From positions 1-13,411 of the forward strand of contig JADGNL010000010.1 of NCBI GenBank assembly GCA_017883495.1: a DNA stretch of 13,411 nt, given 5' to 3'. Below, piece by piece: positions 6,040 through 12,748 of the stretch; the stretch's first letter is position 1; every line of letters begins with the position of its first letter. Under the pieces are notes generated by a model, which saw only the letters and a list, made by a program, of their open reading frames with translations, made no database searches and was not told the origin of the DNA. The stretch is from Methanomicrobiales archaeon (lineage in GTDB: Archaea; Halobacteriota; Methanomicrobia; Methanomicrobiales; Methanospirillaceae). The translations under genes were made by a program, and so were the position numbers.

Positions 6040-8631
6040 TCACGCTGCCGGGAAGGTGAAGTAGAAGGTCGAACCCTCGCCCGGCGTTGACTCGACCCGG
6101 ACGCTGCCGCCGTGCCGCTCGACGATCTTTTTGACGACAGCGAGCCCGATTCCCGTGCCGTCGTACTCGTCGTGGGTATGGAGTCGCTGGAACATCTGGA
6201 AGATCCGGTCGTGGTATTCGGGCTCGATCCCGATCCCGTTGTCCCGGACGGCAAACTCCCATCGTCTCCCGGTCCGCACGGCGGAGATCGCGATGATCGG
6301 CGTCGCCCCCTCCCGGCGGTACTTGAGCGCGTTCGCGATGAGGTTCGTGAAGACCTGCTCGAGCTGCACCGGGTCCGCCATGACCGTCGGCATCGGGCCG
6401 ACCGTGACCGTCGCTCCGGTTTCGCAGATCGGGGCCTCGAGGGTGGAGAGAACGTCGGCCACCACCGCACCGGCGCCGGTCGGAACCGGGGACTGCGCCT
6501 GCGTCTCGATCCGGGAGAGCTCGAGCAGGTCGCGGATCAGCCGCTGCATCCGGTTGCCGCCCTCGACGATGAACGCGATGAACTCGTCGGCCTCGGGACC
6601 GAGCTGCCCCTTGCAGCGGCGCTCGAGGAGCTGGGAGAAGCTGACGATCGATCGCAGCGGCTCCTGCAGGTCGTGACTTGCGATGTACGCGAACCGCTGC
6701 AGCTCCTCGTTCGACCGCTTGAGGTTCTCCGCGTACATCGCCAGGGCCCGCTCGCTCTCGTGCCGCTGCGTGATGTCGAGGGCGATGAAGATGACGTCCT
6801 CCCAGGGGTCGGCCAACTCGGCGGCCGAGAAGCTGAGAAGCACGTCGAAAACCGTGCCGTCCTTCCGCCGCCACTGCGTCTCCACCGCGCCGATCCCGTT
6901 CGCGTCGATCTGGTCCCGTTTCTCCCGTCCGACGTATTCGTAGCCCTCGTCGTCGGGGTAGAGGAGGCGGGCGTCCTGCCCGATCAGCTCGTCCGGGGCG
7001 TGCCCGGTCATCCGGCAGAGCTGGTCGTTGGCCTCGGTGATCGTCCGCCCGGTCTCCATGCCGATCCCGACGGGGGCGGCCCGGAAGATCCCCCGAAGGG
7101 TCCTCTCCCGCCGCAGCAGCGACGTCTCGGCGCGGTGCCGCTGGGTGTCCTCGATGATGTAGCCCCGGATCTCGACGAGCTCACCGTCCTCGTCGAAGTC
7201 CCCGACGATATTCTCGACGACGTGAATCCTCGCCCCGTCCCGGCGCTGGCGGAACCGTTCGTCGTTCTCCAGCCGCCACTCCCGCCGGAGGCGCTCGAGG
7301 AGAACCTCCCGCTCCGCGGGGGAGATATACGTCTCCACCATATTCGACGATCGCGCCTCATCAACGGAGGCGAACCCGAACATCCGGACGAAGGCGGGGT
7401 TGCAGTCCAGGATCCGGCCGTCCGGGGCGCTGATGAAAACCCCGGTGATGTCGTCGTCGACCATGCGGCGGAACTTCGCCTCGCTCGCCCGCAGCTTGTC
7501 CTCGGCCCGCCGCCGTTCGGTCACGTCCCGGACGATCATCGTCGACCTTGCGACGCCGTTGCGGTCCCTGAAGAGCGAGGTCGAGACCTCGCCGGGGAAG
7601 ACGGTCCCGTCCTTCCGCCGGAGCCGGAGCTCGCCGCGGAACCGCCCGGTCCGCGCGCGCTCCTCCATGGCCGGGCCGAGGCGGGGGTCGGACGGATCGA
7701 CGACGGCGTCCCTGCCCACGCGGACCAGCTCCTCCTCGGTCATCCCGAAGATCCGGGTGGCCTCGGCATTTGCCGAGAAGATCGAGCCGTCGGGCGCCGT
7801 GAGCAGGACCGCGTCGATGCTGTTCTCGACGAGGCTCCGGTACAGCTCCTCGCTCTCCGCGAGCACCTTACCGGCCTGGTGCTGCTCGGTGATGTCCCGA
7901 AAGACGACGGCGATCCGCCCCCGGCGAACGGGGAACCCGGTGACGTGGTACCAGCGGCCGAGGGCCGGGAACGGCTCCTCGACCTCGATCGGCTCCCTCG
8001 TTTGGCTGACCTCGAGGAAGAGGTCGAACCAGGGGCGGGCCAGCGCCGGGAGGATTACGAATGCCGTCTGGCCGACGAGCAGCTCCGCCGGCAGACAGAG
8101 CTCGCGCGAGAAGGCCGGGTTGACCTCGACCAGGCGGATGTCGACGGGCTCGCCTTGGTCGTCGAACACGGTCTCGCAGACCGCGCAGGCGTCAACCATG
8201 TTCTCCATGAAGGACCGGGCGTCGGCCTCGCTCTCGGCCAGCGCCTCCTCGACCCGGACGCGTTCGGTGACGTCCCGCCAGATCGAGAAGGCCCCCGTGA
8301 TGCGGCCGTCCCCGACGATCGGCGACGCAGAGACCTGCACGGCGCGGATCGTGCCGTCGGCGGCGGTGATCTCGAACGCGGCCGCCGGCACCTCCACCCC
8401 GGCGAGTGCCGGGCCCTCGGGGAGGTCGGCCGGCGCGATCGGCCGGCCGTCGGCCGTTCGCGCGGAGAGGCGGCGGAGCAGCTCCGCGGCGGAGGTCCCG
8501 GCGAGGGGACCGCCGGCGAGCCGCTCCGCAGCCGGCGTCGCGGCCGTGACGACTCCATCGGGCCCGTACAGGAACGCCGCGTCGCGCATCGCGGCGAGAG
8601 GGACGGTTGGGGTATCGGGCGCGGGCAACAT
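6040..8631 (-). CDS. Cytoplasmic five-PAS sensor histidine kinase K3
   Basis: The 863-residue protein has no membrane span. Domains: PAS1 about 12-125, PAS2 about 137-250, PAS3 about 258-375, PAS4 about 382-500 (ILDCNPAFVRMFGF), PAS5 about 508-625 (IFRAAPVGIGM), coiled linker, HisKA with ASHDLQEPLRS (phospho-accepting H653), and HATPase_c with N-box FTNLIANALKY, G1 DNGIGI 797-802, F-box about 806-817 and G2 GTGIGL 825-830. Catalytic motifs are complete. PAS1, PAS4, PAS5 and the kinase core match K2. PAS2 and PAS3 do not match K2's coiled coil and second PAS, so the sensory middle was remodelled after duplication. PAS2 carries DACAVCE (C149, C152) with C179 nearby. ATG 8631 is supported by alignment with K2 and by a TATA-like TTGTATAG about 22 nt upstream. 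A cognate regulator is not in the window. Confidence 0.93.
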   Translation of the reverse strand: MLPAPDTPTVPLAAMRDAAFLYGPDGVVTAATPAAERLAGGPLAGTSAAELLRRLSARTADGRPIAPADLPEGPALAGVEVPAAAFEITAADGTIRAVQVSASPIVGDGRITGAFSIWRDVTERVRVEEALAESEADARSFMENMVDACAVCETVFDDQGEPVDIRLVEVNPAFSRELCLPAELLVGQTAFVILPALARPWFDLFLEVSQTREPIEVEEPFPALGRWYHVTGFPVRRGRIAVVFRDITEQHQAGKVLAESEELYRSLVENSIDAVLLTAPDGSIFSANAEATRIFGMTEEELVRVGRDAVVDPSDPRLGPAMEERARTGRFRGELRLRRKDGTVFPGEVSTSLFRDRNGVARSTMIVRDVTERRRAEDKLRASEAKFRRMVDDDITGVFISAPDGRILDCNPAFVRMFGFASVDEARSSNMVETYISPAEREVLLERLRREWRLENDERFRQRRDGARIHVVENIVGDFDEDGELVEIRGYIIEDTQRHRAETSLLRRERTLRGIFRAAPVGIGMETGRTITEANDQLCRMTGHAPDELIGQDARLLYPDDEGYEYVGREKRDQIDANGIGAVETQWRRKDGTVFDVLLSFSAAELADPWEDVIFIALDITQRHESERALAMYAENLKRSNEELQRFAYIASHDLQEPLRSIVSFSQLLERRCKGQLGPEADEFIAFIVEGGNRMQRLIRDLLELSRIETQAQSPVPTGAGAVVADVLSTLEAPICETGATVTVGPMPTVMADPVQLEQVFTNLIANALKYRREGATPIIAISAVRTGRRWEFAVRDNGIGIEPEYHDRIFQMFQRLHTHDEYDGTGIGLAVVKKIVERHGGSVRVESTPGEGSTFYFTFPAA

Positions 8632-8649
8632 GAAGATCGACGGGAGTTC

Positions 8650-8685
8650 TATACAACCCTCTCGATGTCGGCCGGTAAAATGTTT
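8650..8685 (-). promoter_or_regulatory. Promoter region of K3
   Basis: On the minus strand TTGTATAG (about 8649-8656) lies about 22 nt before ATG 8631, implying a leaderless transcript. AAACATTTTACC (8674-8685) repeats the motif seen upstream of K2 at 5246-5259. Confidence 0.5.
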
Positions 8686-8701
8686 GGTATCCCGTCATAT
8701 C

Positions 8702-8724
8702 CCCGCCGGGCCCCGTGGGGCGGG
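8702..8724. repeat. GC-rich inverted repeat between the NHL gene and K3
   Basis: CCCGCC (8702-8707) and GGCGGG (8719-8724) form a perfect 6-bp stem with an 11-nt spacer. It lies beyond the NHL-gene terminator and upstream of the K3 promoter, with no T-run. Its role is unclear. Confidence 0.3.
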
Positions 8725-8808
8725 TGCTCTACGGGGCGTGCAGATCCACGGGGTCGAATCACGGCTGCCAGTCGGGCGGAGCGGGCAGGCCGCAGAAAGA
8801 CGGCGATG

Positions 8809-8830
8809 AAAAATGAGGGCGCCAGCCCTC
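8809..8830 (-). terminator. Intrinsic-type terminator of the NHL-repeat gene
   Basis: Read on the minus strand, GAGGGC-TGGC-GCCCTC forms a perfect 6-bp stem with a 4-nt loop, followed by ATTTTTC. It begins right at the TGA stop codon (8831-8833). Confidence 0.75.
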
Positions 8831-9991
8831 TCAGAGGTTATTGAAGAGCCAGATAACGTCGGCGAAGTCGATCCTCGTGTTGCCGTTGCAATCGAACGCG
8901 GCCATCGGCTCGTTCGATGCAATCCATGTCATGCTGTTGAAGAAGAGGACGACATCCGCGAAGTCCCTTCTCCCGTTGCCGTTCATGTCATCGTACAGCC
9001 CGTCGACGTTCGTGTCAGTCGGGAGGGCCGTTTCGGGCGACACTGCTTTCACGACGGACACGATCGGGGCGAACCGCTGGATCCGGATGTTGCCGGTGTC
9101 GGCCGCGTAGACGTAGCCGTCCGCGTCGACGGCGATCCCCTGCGGAGTGTCGAACTCTCCGTTGCCGGAGCCGCCGGTTCCCCACACCGTGATGAAACTA
9201 CCGTTGGGGTCGAACTTCTGGATACGCTGGTTCCCCGTGTCGGCCACGTAGACGTTGCCGGCGCTATCGACGGCGATCCCGGCCGGGCTCCGGAACTCCC
9301 CCGGGCCGGTCCCGTTCGAGCCCCACTTCGCGACGAGCGTCCCGTCCGGGAGAAACTTCTGGACGCGGTCGTTGCCTGTGTCCGCGACGAAGACGGTCCT
9401 GGCGCTGTCCACCGCTATCCCCTCGGGGTGCGCGAATCGTCCGTCCCCATCCCCGGCGCCTCCCCACGTCGCGACGAACGATCCGTCCGGCATGAACCGC
9501 TGGATGCGGTCGTCGATCACGAGCATGGACCCGCGGCATGCGCCGATGGCCCGCGGCGTCGAGAACTGGCTCTGGCCGGTGCCGGGCGTCCCCCAGCCGT
9601 TGAGGAAGGTGCCGTTCCCCGCGAACCGCTGGACGCGGTCGTTGCCGGTGTCCGCGACGAATACGGTGCCGTCCGAGCGGACCGCGATCCCCATGGGGTC
9701 CGTGAACTGGCCCGTCCCGTTGCCCGGACCGCCCCACTTCGAGACGAAGGTACCGTCGCGGGTGAACGCCTGGACACGCGGATTGCCGGACTCGAGGACG
9801 TAGACGTTGCCGGTCCCGTAGACCGTGACATCGACGGGCGTGGAGAACTCTCCGTCCCCGGTGCCGACCTGCCCCCAGGAGCTGGCGAAGCGGTAGCCTC
9901 CCTCAGCGGCCGCGGCCGGAACGGCGCACCCGGCCAGGACCGCGACGACCAGCATCCCCATGACAATCCAGCTATTTTTATTCTTCTTCAT
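8831..9991 (-). CDS. Exported NHL-repeat beta-propeller protein with a dockerin-like C-terminus
   Basis: 386 residues from the ATG at 9991. This start is chosen because MKKNKNSWIVMGMLVVAVLA begins a classic export signal; frame-open sequence up to 10063 would bury it. The signal ends in LAGC (Cys22, possible lipobox) or, alternatively, at PAAAA before EGG. Residues about 35-307 hold six NHL repeats of about 47 residues (pattern GIAVDS.G.VFVADTGN.RVQ.F..DG.F...WG), enough for a six-bladed propeller. The third blade is shortened by about five residues and has lost the VADTGN motif. Residues 326-386 hold two Asp/Asn-rich calcium-loop-like segments with DFADVVLFF and DFADVIWLF, like dockerin/EF-hand tails of Methanomicrobiales surface proteins. 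It is probably a cell-surface or extracellular binding protein. It is divergent from the flavoprotein gene, and K3 follows downstream on the same strand after a terminator. Confidence 0.87.
   Translation of the reverse strand: MKKNKNSWIVMGMLVVAVLAGCAVPAAAAEGGYRFASSWGQVGTGDGEFSTPVDVTVYGTGNVYVLESGNPRVQAFTRDGTFVSKWGGPGNGTGQFTDPMGIAVRSDGTVFVADTGNDRVQRFAGNGTFLNGWGTPGTGQSQFSTPRAIGACRGSMLVIDDRIQRFMPDGSFVATWGGAGDGDGRFAHPEGIAVDSARTVFVADTGNDRVQKFLPDGTLVAKWGSNGTGPGEFRSPAGIAVDSAGNVYVADTGNQRIQKFDPNGSFITVWGTGGSGNGEFDTPQGIAVDADGYVYAADTGNIRIQRFAPIVSVVKAVSPETALPTDTNVDGLYDDMNGNGRRDFADVVLFFNSMTWIASNEPMAAFDCNGNTRIDFADVIWLFNNL
9071..9889 (-). repeat. Six tandem NHL repeat units within the coding sequence
   Basis: Repeats begin at residues about 35, 82, 129, 171, 218 and 265, a period of 47 residues (141 bp) except the third unit (42 residues). 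Blades 2 and 4 share the identical stretch TVFVADTGNDRVQ, suggesting internal duplication or conversion. Confidence 0.75.
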
Positions 9992-10009
9992 GCGGGGGAA
10001 TACATCCGA

Positions 10010-10024
10010 GGTATGCTTTAACAT
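10010..10024 (-). promoter_or_regulatory. Possible promoter of the NHL-repeat gene
   Basis: On the minus strand GTTAAAGCATACC lies about 20-32 nt before ATG 9991 and is the only A/T-rich element there. No Shine-Dalgarno sequence lies at the usual spacing, consistent with a leaderless or very short leader. It is divergent from the promoter at 10071. Confidence 0.4.
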
Positions 10025-10070
10025 TTCGGTCTCTTCGGGGGATCCCGCCAGCTCTGTTTTCACGTTCCCC

Positions 10071-10078
10071 TTTATACC
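10071..10078 (+). promoter_or_regulatory. TATA box of the flavoprotein / AIR-synthase-like operon
   Basis: TTTATACC centres about 30 nt before ATG 10105, placing transcription start only a few bases upstream of the start codon. It is preceded by a pyrimidine/C-rich stretch and is a good match to the archaeal TATA consensus. Confidence 0.65.
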
Positions 10079-10104
10079 TCCCGGGCGTCAATCATGGGAC
10101 AACC

Positions 10105-10692
10105 ATGAAGGTCGCTGCGTTCAACGGGTCCCCGAAGCCGGACGGCAACACCGCGCGCATGCTTCGGTACGCGCTCGCCGAGCTGGAGGCCGCCGGCATC
10201 GAGACCGAGCTCGTCCAGGTCGGGGGCCTGCCGCTCCGGGGCTGCCTCGCCTGCATGAAGTGCTTCGAGCGGCAGGACCGCCGCTGTGTCAACGACACGG
10301 ACGCCATGAACAACTTCATCGAGACGATGATCGGGGCCGACGGCATCCTGATCGGTTCGCCGACCTACTACGCCGACATCACGAGCGAGACAAAGGCCCT
10401 GATCGATAGGGCCGGGTTCGTCGCCGGCGCGAACGGCGGCCTGCTCCGCCGCAAGCTCGGCGCCGCCGTCGTGGTCAACCGCCGCGCCGGGGCGATTCAC
10501 GCCTTCGACAGCATCAACCACCTCTTCCTGATCTCTCAGATGATCGTGGTCGGCTCCTCGTACTGGAACGTCGGGATCGGTCTCGGCCCCGGCGACGTCG
10601 ACACGGACACTGAGGGGATCGAGACCATGCGGACCCTCGGCCGGAACATGGCCTGGGCCCTCGACCGACTCGCCGGCCCGGAGCGAAGCTGA
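10105..10692 (+). CDS. Iron-sulfur flavoprotein (Isf-like, NADPH-dependent FMN reductase fold)
   Basis: 195 residues, flavodoxin-like fold. The N-terminus MKVAAFNGSPKPDGNT is the FMN phosphate-binding loop (residues 8-16). It is followed by GCLACMKCFERQDRRC, four cysteines (C47, C50, C53, C61) in CX2CX2CX7C, then GSPTYYADIT (84-93), the second FMN-contact loop. The compact Cys cluster is typical of the methanogen iron-sulfur flavoprotein family, which carries one 4Fe-4S and one FMN and transfers electrons from ferredoxin or reduces O2/H2O2. The classical spacing of the last gap is 5 residues, so 7 is a variant (family knowledge, not checked). It is cytoplasmic. It overlaps the next gene by one base (TGATG), so the two are probably one operon and translationally coupled. 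A generic NAD(P)H-dependent oxidoreductase is the alternative. Confidence 0.88.
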   Translation: MKVAAFNGSPKPDGNTARMLRYALAELEAAGIETELVQVGGLPLRGCLACMKCFERQDRRCVNDTDAMNNFIETMIGADGILIGSPTYYADITSETKALIDRAGFVAGANGGLLRRKLGAAVVVNRRAGAIHAFDSINHLFLISQMIVVGSSYWNVGIGLGPGDVDTDTEGIETMRTLGRNMAWALDRLAGPERS

Positions 10693-12020
10693 TGGACGTA
10701 GAGGAATTCGTCCGGCGGGGCCTTCGCGCCGGTGAGGACCGCGTTGGAATCGAGGCCTCGCTCGCGACCCACGTCCAGATGATCAAGGATGTCGACGAGG
10801 GCTACGCGGCCGACTTCGCCCGGGCCGCCGTGGACGAGGCGCTGCTGACCCACAATCTCCCGGGCGACTTCTTCGAGACCGCGGCCTCGGGGGTCGGGAT
10901 GGGAGAGTTCGGCGTCGGCTCGCGCGGCACCGGCGACTTCTTCGCTCACCGGCAGATCGCACGGATCATCGGGAAGACGTCGGCCGATGTCGGGGTCGAC
11001 CAGATGGACGACGCGGGCGTGGTCCGCGTAGGCGATCAATACGTCTGCTGCACGGTCGACGGGATGCACTCGCGCCTCTCGGACTTCCCGTTCCTCGCCG
11101 GGTTCCACGTGACCCGCGCCACGCTCCGCGACGTCTACGTGATGGGCGCGCGACCGATCCTCCTCTTCTCGGACGTCCACGTCGCCGACGACGGCGATGT
11201 CGCGAAGATCTTCGAGTACACGGCCGGGATCACGGCCGTCGGCGACTCGGTCGGCGTCCCGCTCGTCTCGGGATCGACACTCCGCATCGGCGGGGACATG
11301 GTCCTCGGCTCGCGCATGACCGGGTGCGTCGGTACGGTCGGGGTCGCGCGCCATCTGACGGCGAGGCGCGGCCTCGCCCCCGGCGACGTCCTGCTCATGA
11401 CCGAGGGGGCCGGCGGCGGCACCATCGCGACGGCCGCGCTCTACTCCGGCCACGCGGACGTCGTGGACAGGACCATCAACCTCCAGTTCCTGTACGCCTG
11501 CCAGGCCCTGATCGAGAGCCCGGTCCTCGACTCGGTCCACGCCATGACCGACGTTACGAACGGCGGTCTCCGCGGCGACGCGCACGAGATGGCCGCGACC
11601 GCGGGCTGCCGGATCGTGGTCGAGGAAGAGGCCGTCCGGCCGCTGATCGACGACGTGGTCGGAGCCATGCTCGACGACCTCGGGATCGACCCGCTCGGAG
11701 TCTCCCTCGATTCGCTGTTGATCGGGGCGCCGCCGGACGCGATCCCGGCGATCGCTGAGGTCATCCGGGGAGCGGGCGTCCGCTGCGCCGAGGTCGGCCG
11801 CGTCGAAGCCGGCGAGCCCTCGGCCGTGCTCGTCACGAACGGCCGAGAGACCGACTTCACGCCGCGGTTTCGCGAGGCTGCGTACACGCCGCTCAAAAAG
11901 GTCGTCGATCGGCGGACGGGGGATGTCGCGGCCATGCAGGCGAAAGTCGAGGCCGCCGCGCTCGCCGCGATCGCGAAGAAGGAGCGGGTCAAGGCCCGCC
12001 TCGCGGCCCGGCGGGGCTGA
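10692..12020 (+). CDS. AIR synthase-related protein (PurM/HypE/SelD superfamily, COG1973-like)
   Basis: 442 residues. The N-terminal about 95 residues are a helical extension not found in PurM or HypE. The AIRS N-domain follows, with an ATP/metal-site-like QMDDAG at 104-109, TVDG at 121-124, and the segment SGSTLRIGGDMVLGSRMTG (193-211). The AIRS C-domain follows, with GDVLLMTEGAGGGTIA (231-246) and MTDVTNGGLRGDAHEMA (285-301), the equivalent of HypE DPTRGGL. It ends with an Ala/Lys helix (412-442). The superfamily activates carbonyl, carboxylate or selenium groups with ATP; methanogen members of this type have no proven reaction. It lacks the PRxC-type tail of HypE, so it should not be called HypE. 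Coupling to an iron-sulfur flavoprotein suggests a redox or cofactor-maturation role (inference). It converges with the methyltransferase gene, with a 2-bp gap. PurL or SelD are less likely because of the extension and motif order. Confidence 0.85.
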   Translation: MDVEEFVRRGLRAGEDRVGIEASLATHVQMIKDVDEGYAADFARAAVDEALLTHNLPGDFFETAASGVGMGEFGVGSRGTGDFFAHRQIARIIGKTSADVGVDQMDDAGVVRVGDQYVCCTVDGMHSRLSDFPFLAGFHVTRATLRDVYVMGARPILLFSDVHVADDGDVAKIFEYTAGITAVGDSVGVPLVSGSTLRIGGDMVLGSRMTGCVGTVGVARHLTARRGLAPGDVLLMTEGAGGGTIATAALYSGHADVVDRTINLQFLYACQALIESPVLDSVHAMTDVTNGGLRGDAHEMAATAGCRIVVEEEAVRPLIDDVVGAMLDDLGIDPLGVSLDSLLIGAPPDAIPAIAEVIRGAGVRCAEVGRVEAGEPSAVLVTNGRETDFTPRFREAAYTPLKKVVDRRTGDVAAMQAKVEAAALAAIAKKERVKARLAARRG

Positions 12021-12022
12021 CT

Positions 12023-12748
12023 CTACCGACCGTCGTGGGGCTTCTTTCCGCTCGCAACGAGGTTGTAGGCCAGGTACGGCAACCGGCGCTCGACGATCGG
12101 CTCGACCTTCCGTGCAAGTCTGTACACGGGGGGGGCGAGGTTCAGGTGCGCGAAGGAGCAGCGCCTGACCCGAACGTCGGCAAAGCCGGCGCGGGCGAAG
12201 AGCTCGGTCATCTGGCGCTCCGAGTAATAGCGCTCGCCGAAGCTGCCCATGCCGACCTGCCGGACGTGGGCGAGCTCGCCGAGCGTGTGGATCGCGGGGA
12301 GTCCGGCCGTGAAGAAGTTTCGGCCGAGCGTGCAGAGGGTGAGCCGGCCGCCGGGCCTGAGCACCCGGATGGCCTCCGCGAGCATCCGGTCGGGGTCGCG
12401 GAAGTACGAGAACGCGAGCAGGCTCGAGGCTGCATCGAAGATGTCGTCCCGGAAGGGGAGGGAGTCGCCCGTCCCGACGGTCCACTCGGCCGAGGCGCAC
12501 CGGTCCCGGGCCCGCTCGATCATCTTTGGCGAAAGGTCGAGCCCGACCGCCTTTCCGCCCCTTTCGCAGTACCGCTCGACGAAGAGGCCCGTGCCGCAGC
12601 CGATGTCGAGCAGGCGCCCGCCCGGCGGGAGCCAGTCCATCACCTGTTCGGAGATGTGCTCGTGGTACGAGCGGCCCTGCCCCCGGTCGTACCGTCGATC
12701 GTAGACCTCGGCCATCTCGTCGTAGTGGCGCTGCACCTTCTCCGTCAC
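12023..12748 (-). CDS. Class I SAM-dependent methyltransferase (UbiE/COG2226-like)
   Basis: 241 residues from GTG 12748. The N-terminal helix VQRHYDEMAEVYDRRYD is typical of small-molecule methyltransferases. Motif I LLDIGCGTG (46-54) binds SAM, GLDLSPKMI (69-77) supplies the acidic ribose ligand D71, GDSLPF (94-99) is motif III, and VLRPGGRL (129-136) follows motif IV. The C-terminal part (YYSERQMTELFARAGF) is the usual substrate lobe. Substrate cannot be predicted. Start choice: GTG 12748 forms a GTGA overlap with the upstream stop and has GGAGG 7 nt before it. An upstream in-frame GTG at 12754 has the same GGAGG too close. It is probably co-transcribed with, and translationally coupled to, the RFC-like gene. 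Confidence 0.9.
   Translation of the reverse strand: MTEKVQRHYDEMAEVYDRRYDRGQGRSYHEHISEQVMDWLPPGGRLLDIGCGTGLFVERYCERGGKAVGLDLSPKMIERARDRCASAEWTVGTGDSLPFRDDIFDAASSLLAFSYFRDPDRMLAEAIRVLRPGGRLTLCTLGRNFFTAGLPAIHTLGELAHVRQVGMGSFGERYYSERQMTELFARAGFADVRVRRCSFAHLNLAPPVYRLARKVEPIVERRLPYLAYNLVASGKKPHDGR

Larger units (their letters stand above)
5497..8685. repeat. Duplicated module, copy B (small protein + kinase K3)
   Basis: Direct counterpart of 2375-5259: promoter, 65-residue gene, hairpin/T-run, convergent spacer, multi-PAS kinase, and the A/T motif upstream of the kinase (8674-8685). It is longer by about 300 bp, which is roughly one PAS domain. Confidence 0.8.

Noticed and set aside
8700..8770. 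Possible tRNA-like segment with GGGGTCGAATCACGG
   Set aside because: It lacks the GGTTCGAATCC T-arm core, and no matching acceptor stem, D-arm or anticodon arm could be drawn.
6112..8844. Long plus-strand open frame (about 910 codons) antisense to kinase K3
   Set aside because: It mirrors the K3 codons, is Arg/Asp/Pro/Gly-rich with no domain, and has no start signal. K3 itself has complete PAS, HisKA and HATPase motifs. Long antisense frames are expected at this GC content.
8813..10021. Plus-strand open frame (about 402 codons) antisense to the NHL-repeat gene
   Set aside because: It is periodic only because the NHL repeats are read backwards. There is no promoter, and the real gene has a signal peptide, repeats and a terminator.
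9992..10063. Upstream in-frame start for the NHL-repeat protein
   Set aside because: It would place 24 charged residues before an obvious signal peptide and would cross the TATA-like element. The ATG at 9991 directly precedes MKKNKNSW.
10536..12500. Minus-strand open frame (about 654 codons) across the AIR-synthase-related gene and part of the methyltransferase
   Set aside because: It runs through two well-supported genes in other frames and its translation is Arg/Asp-rich without recognisable domains.
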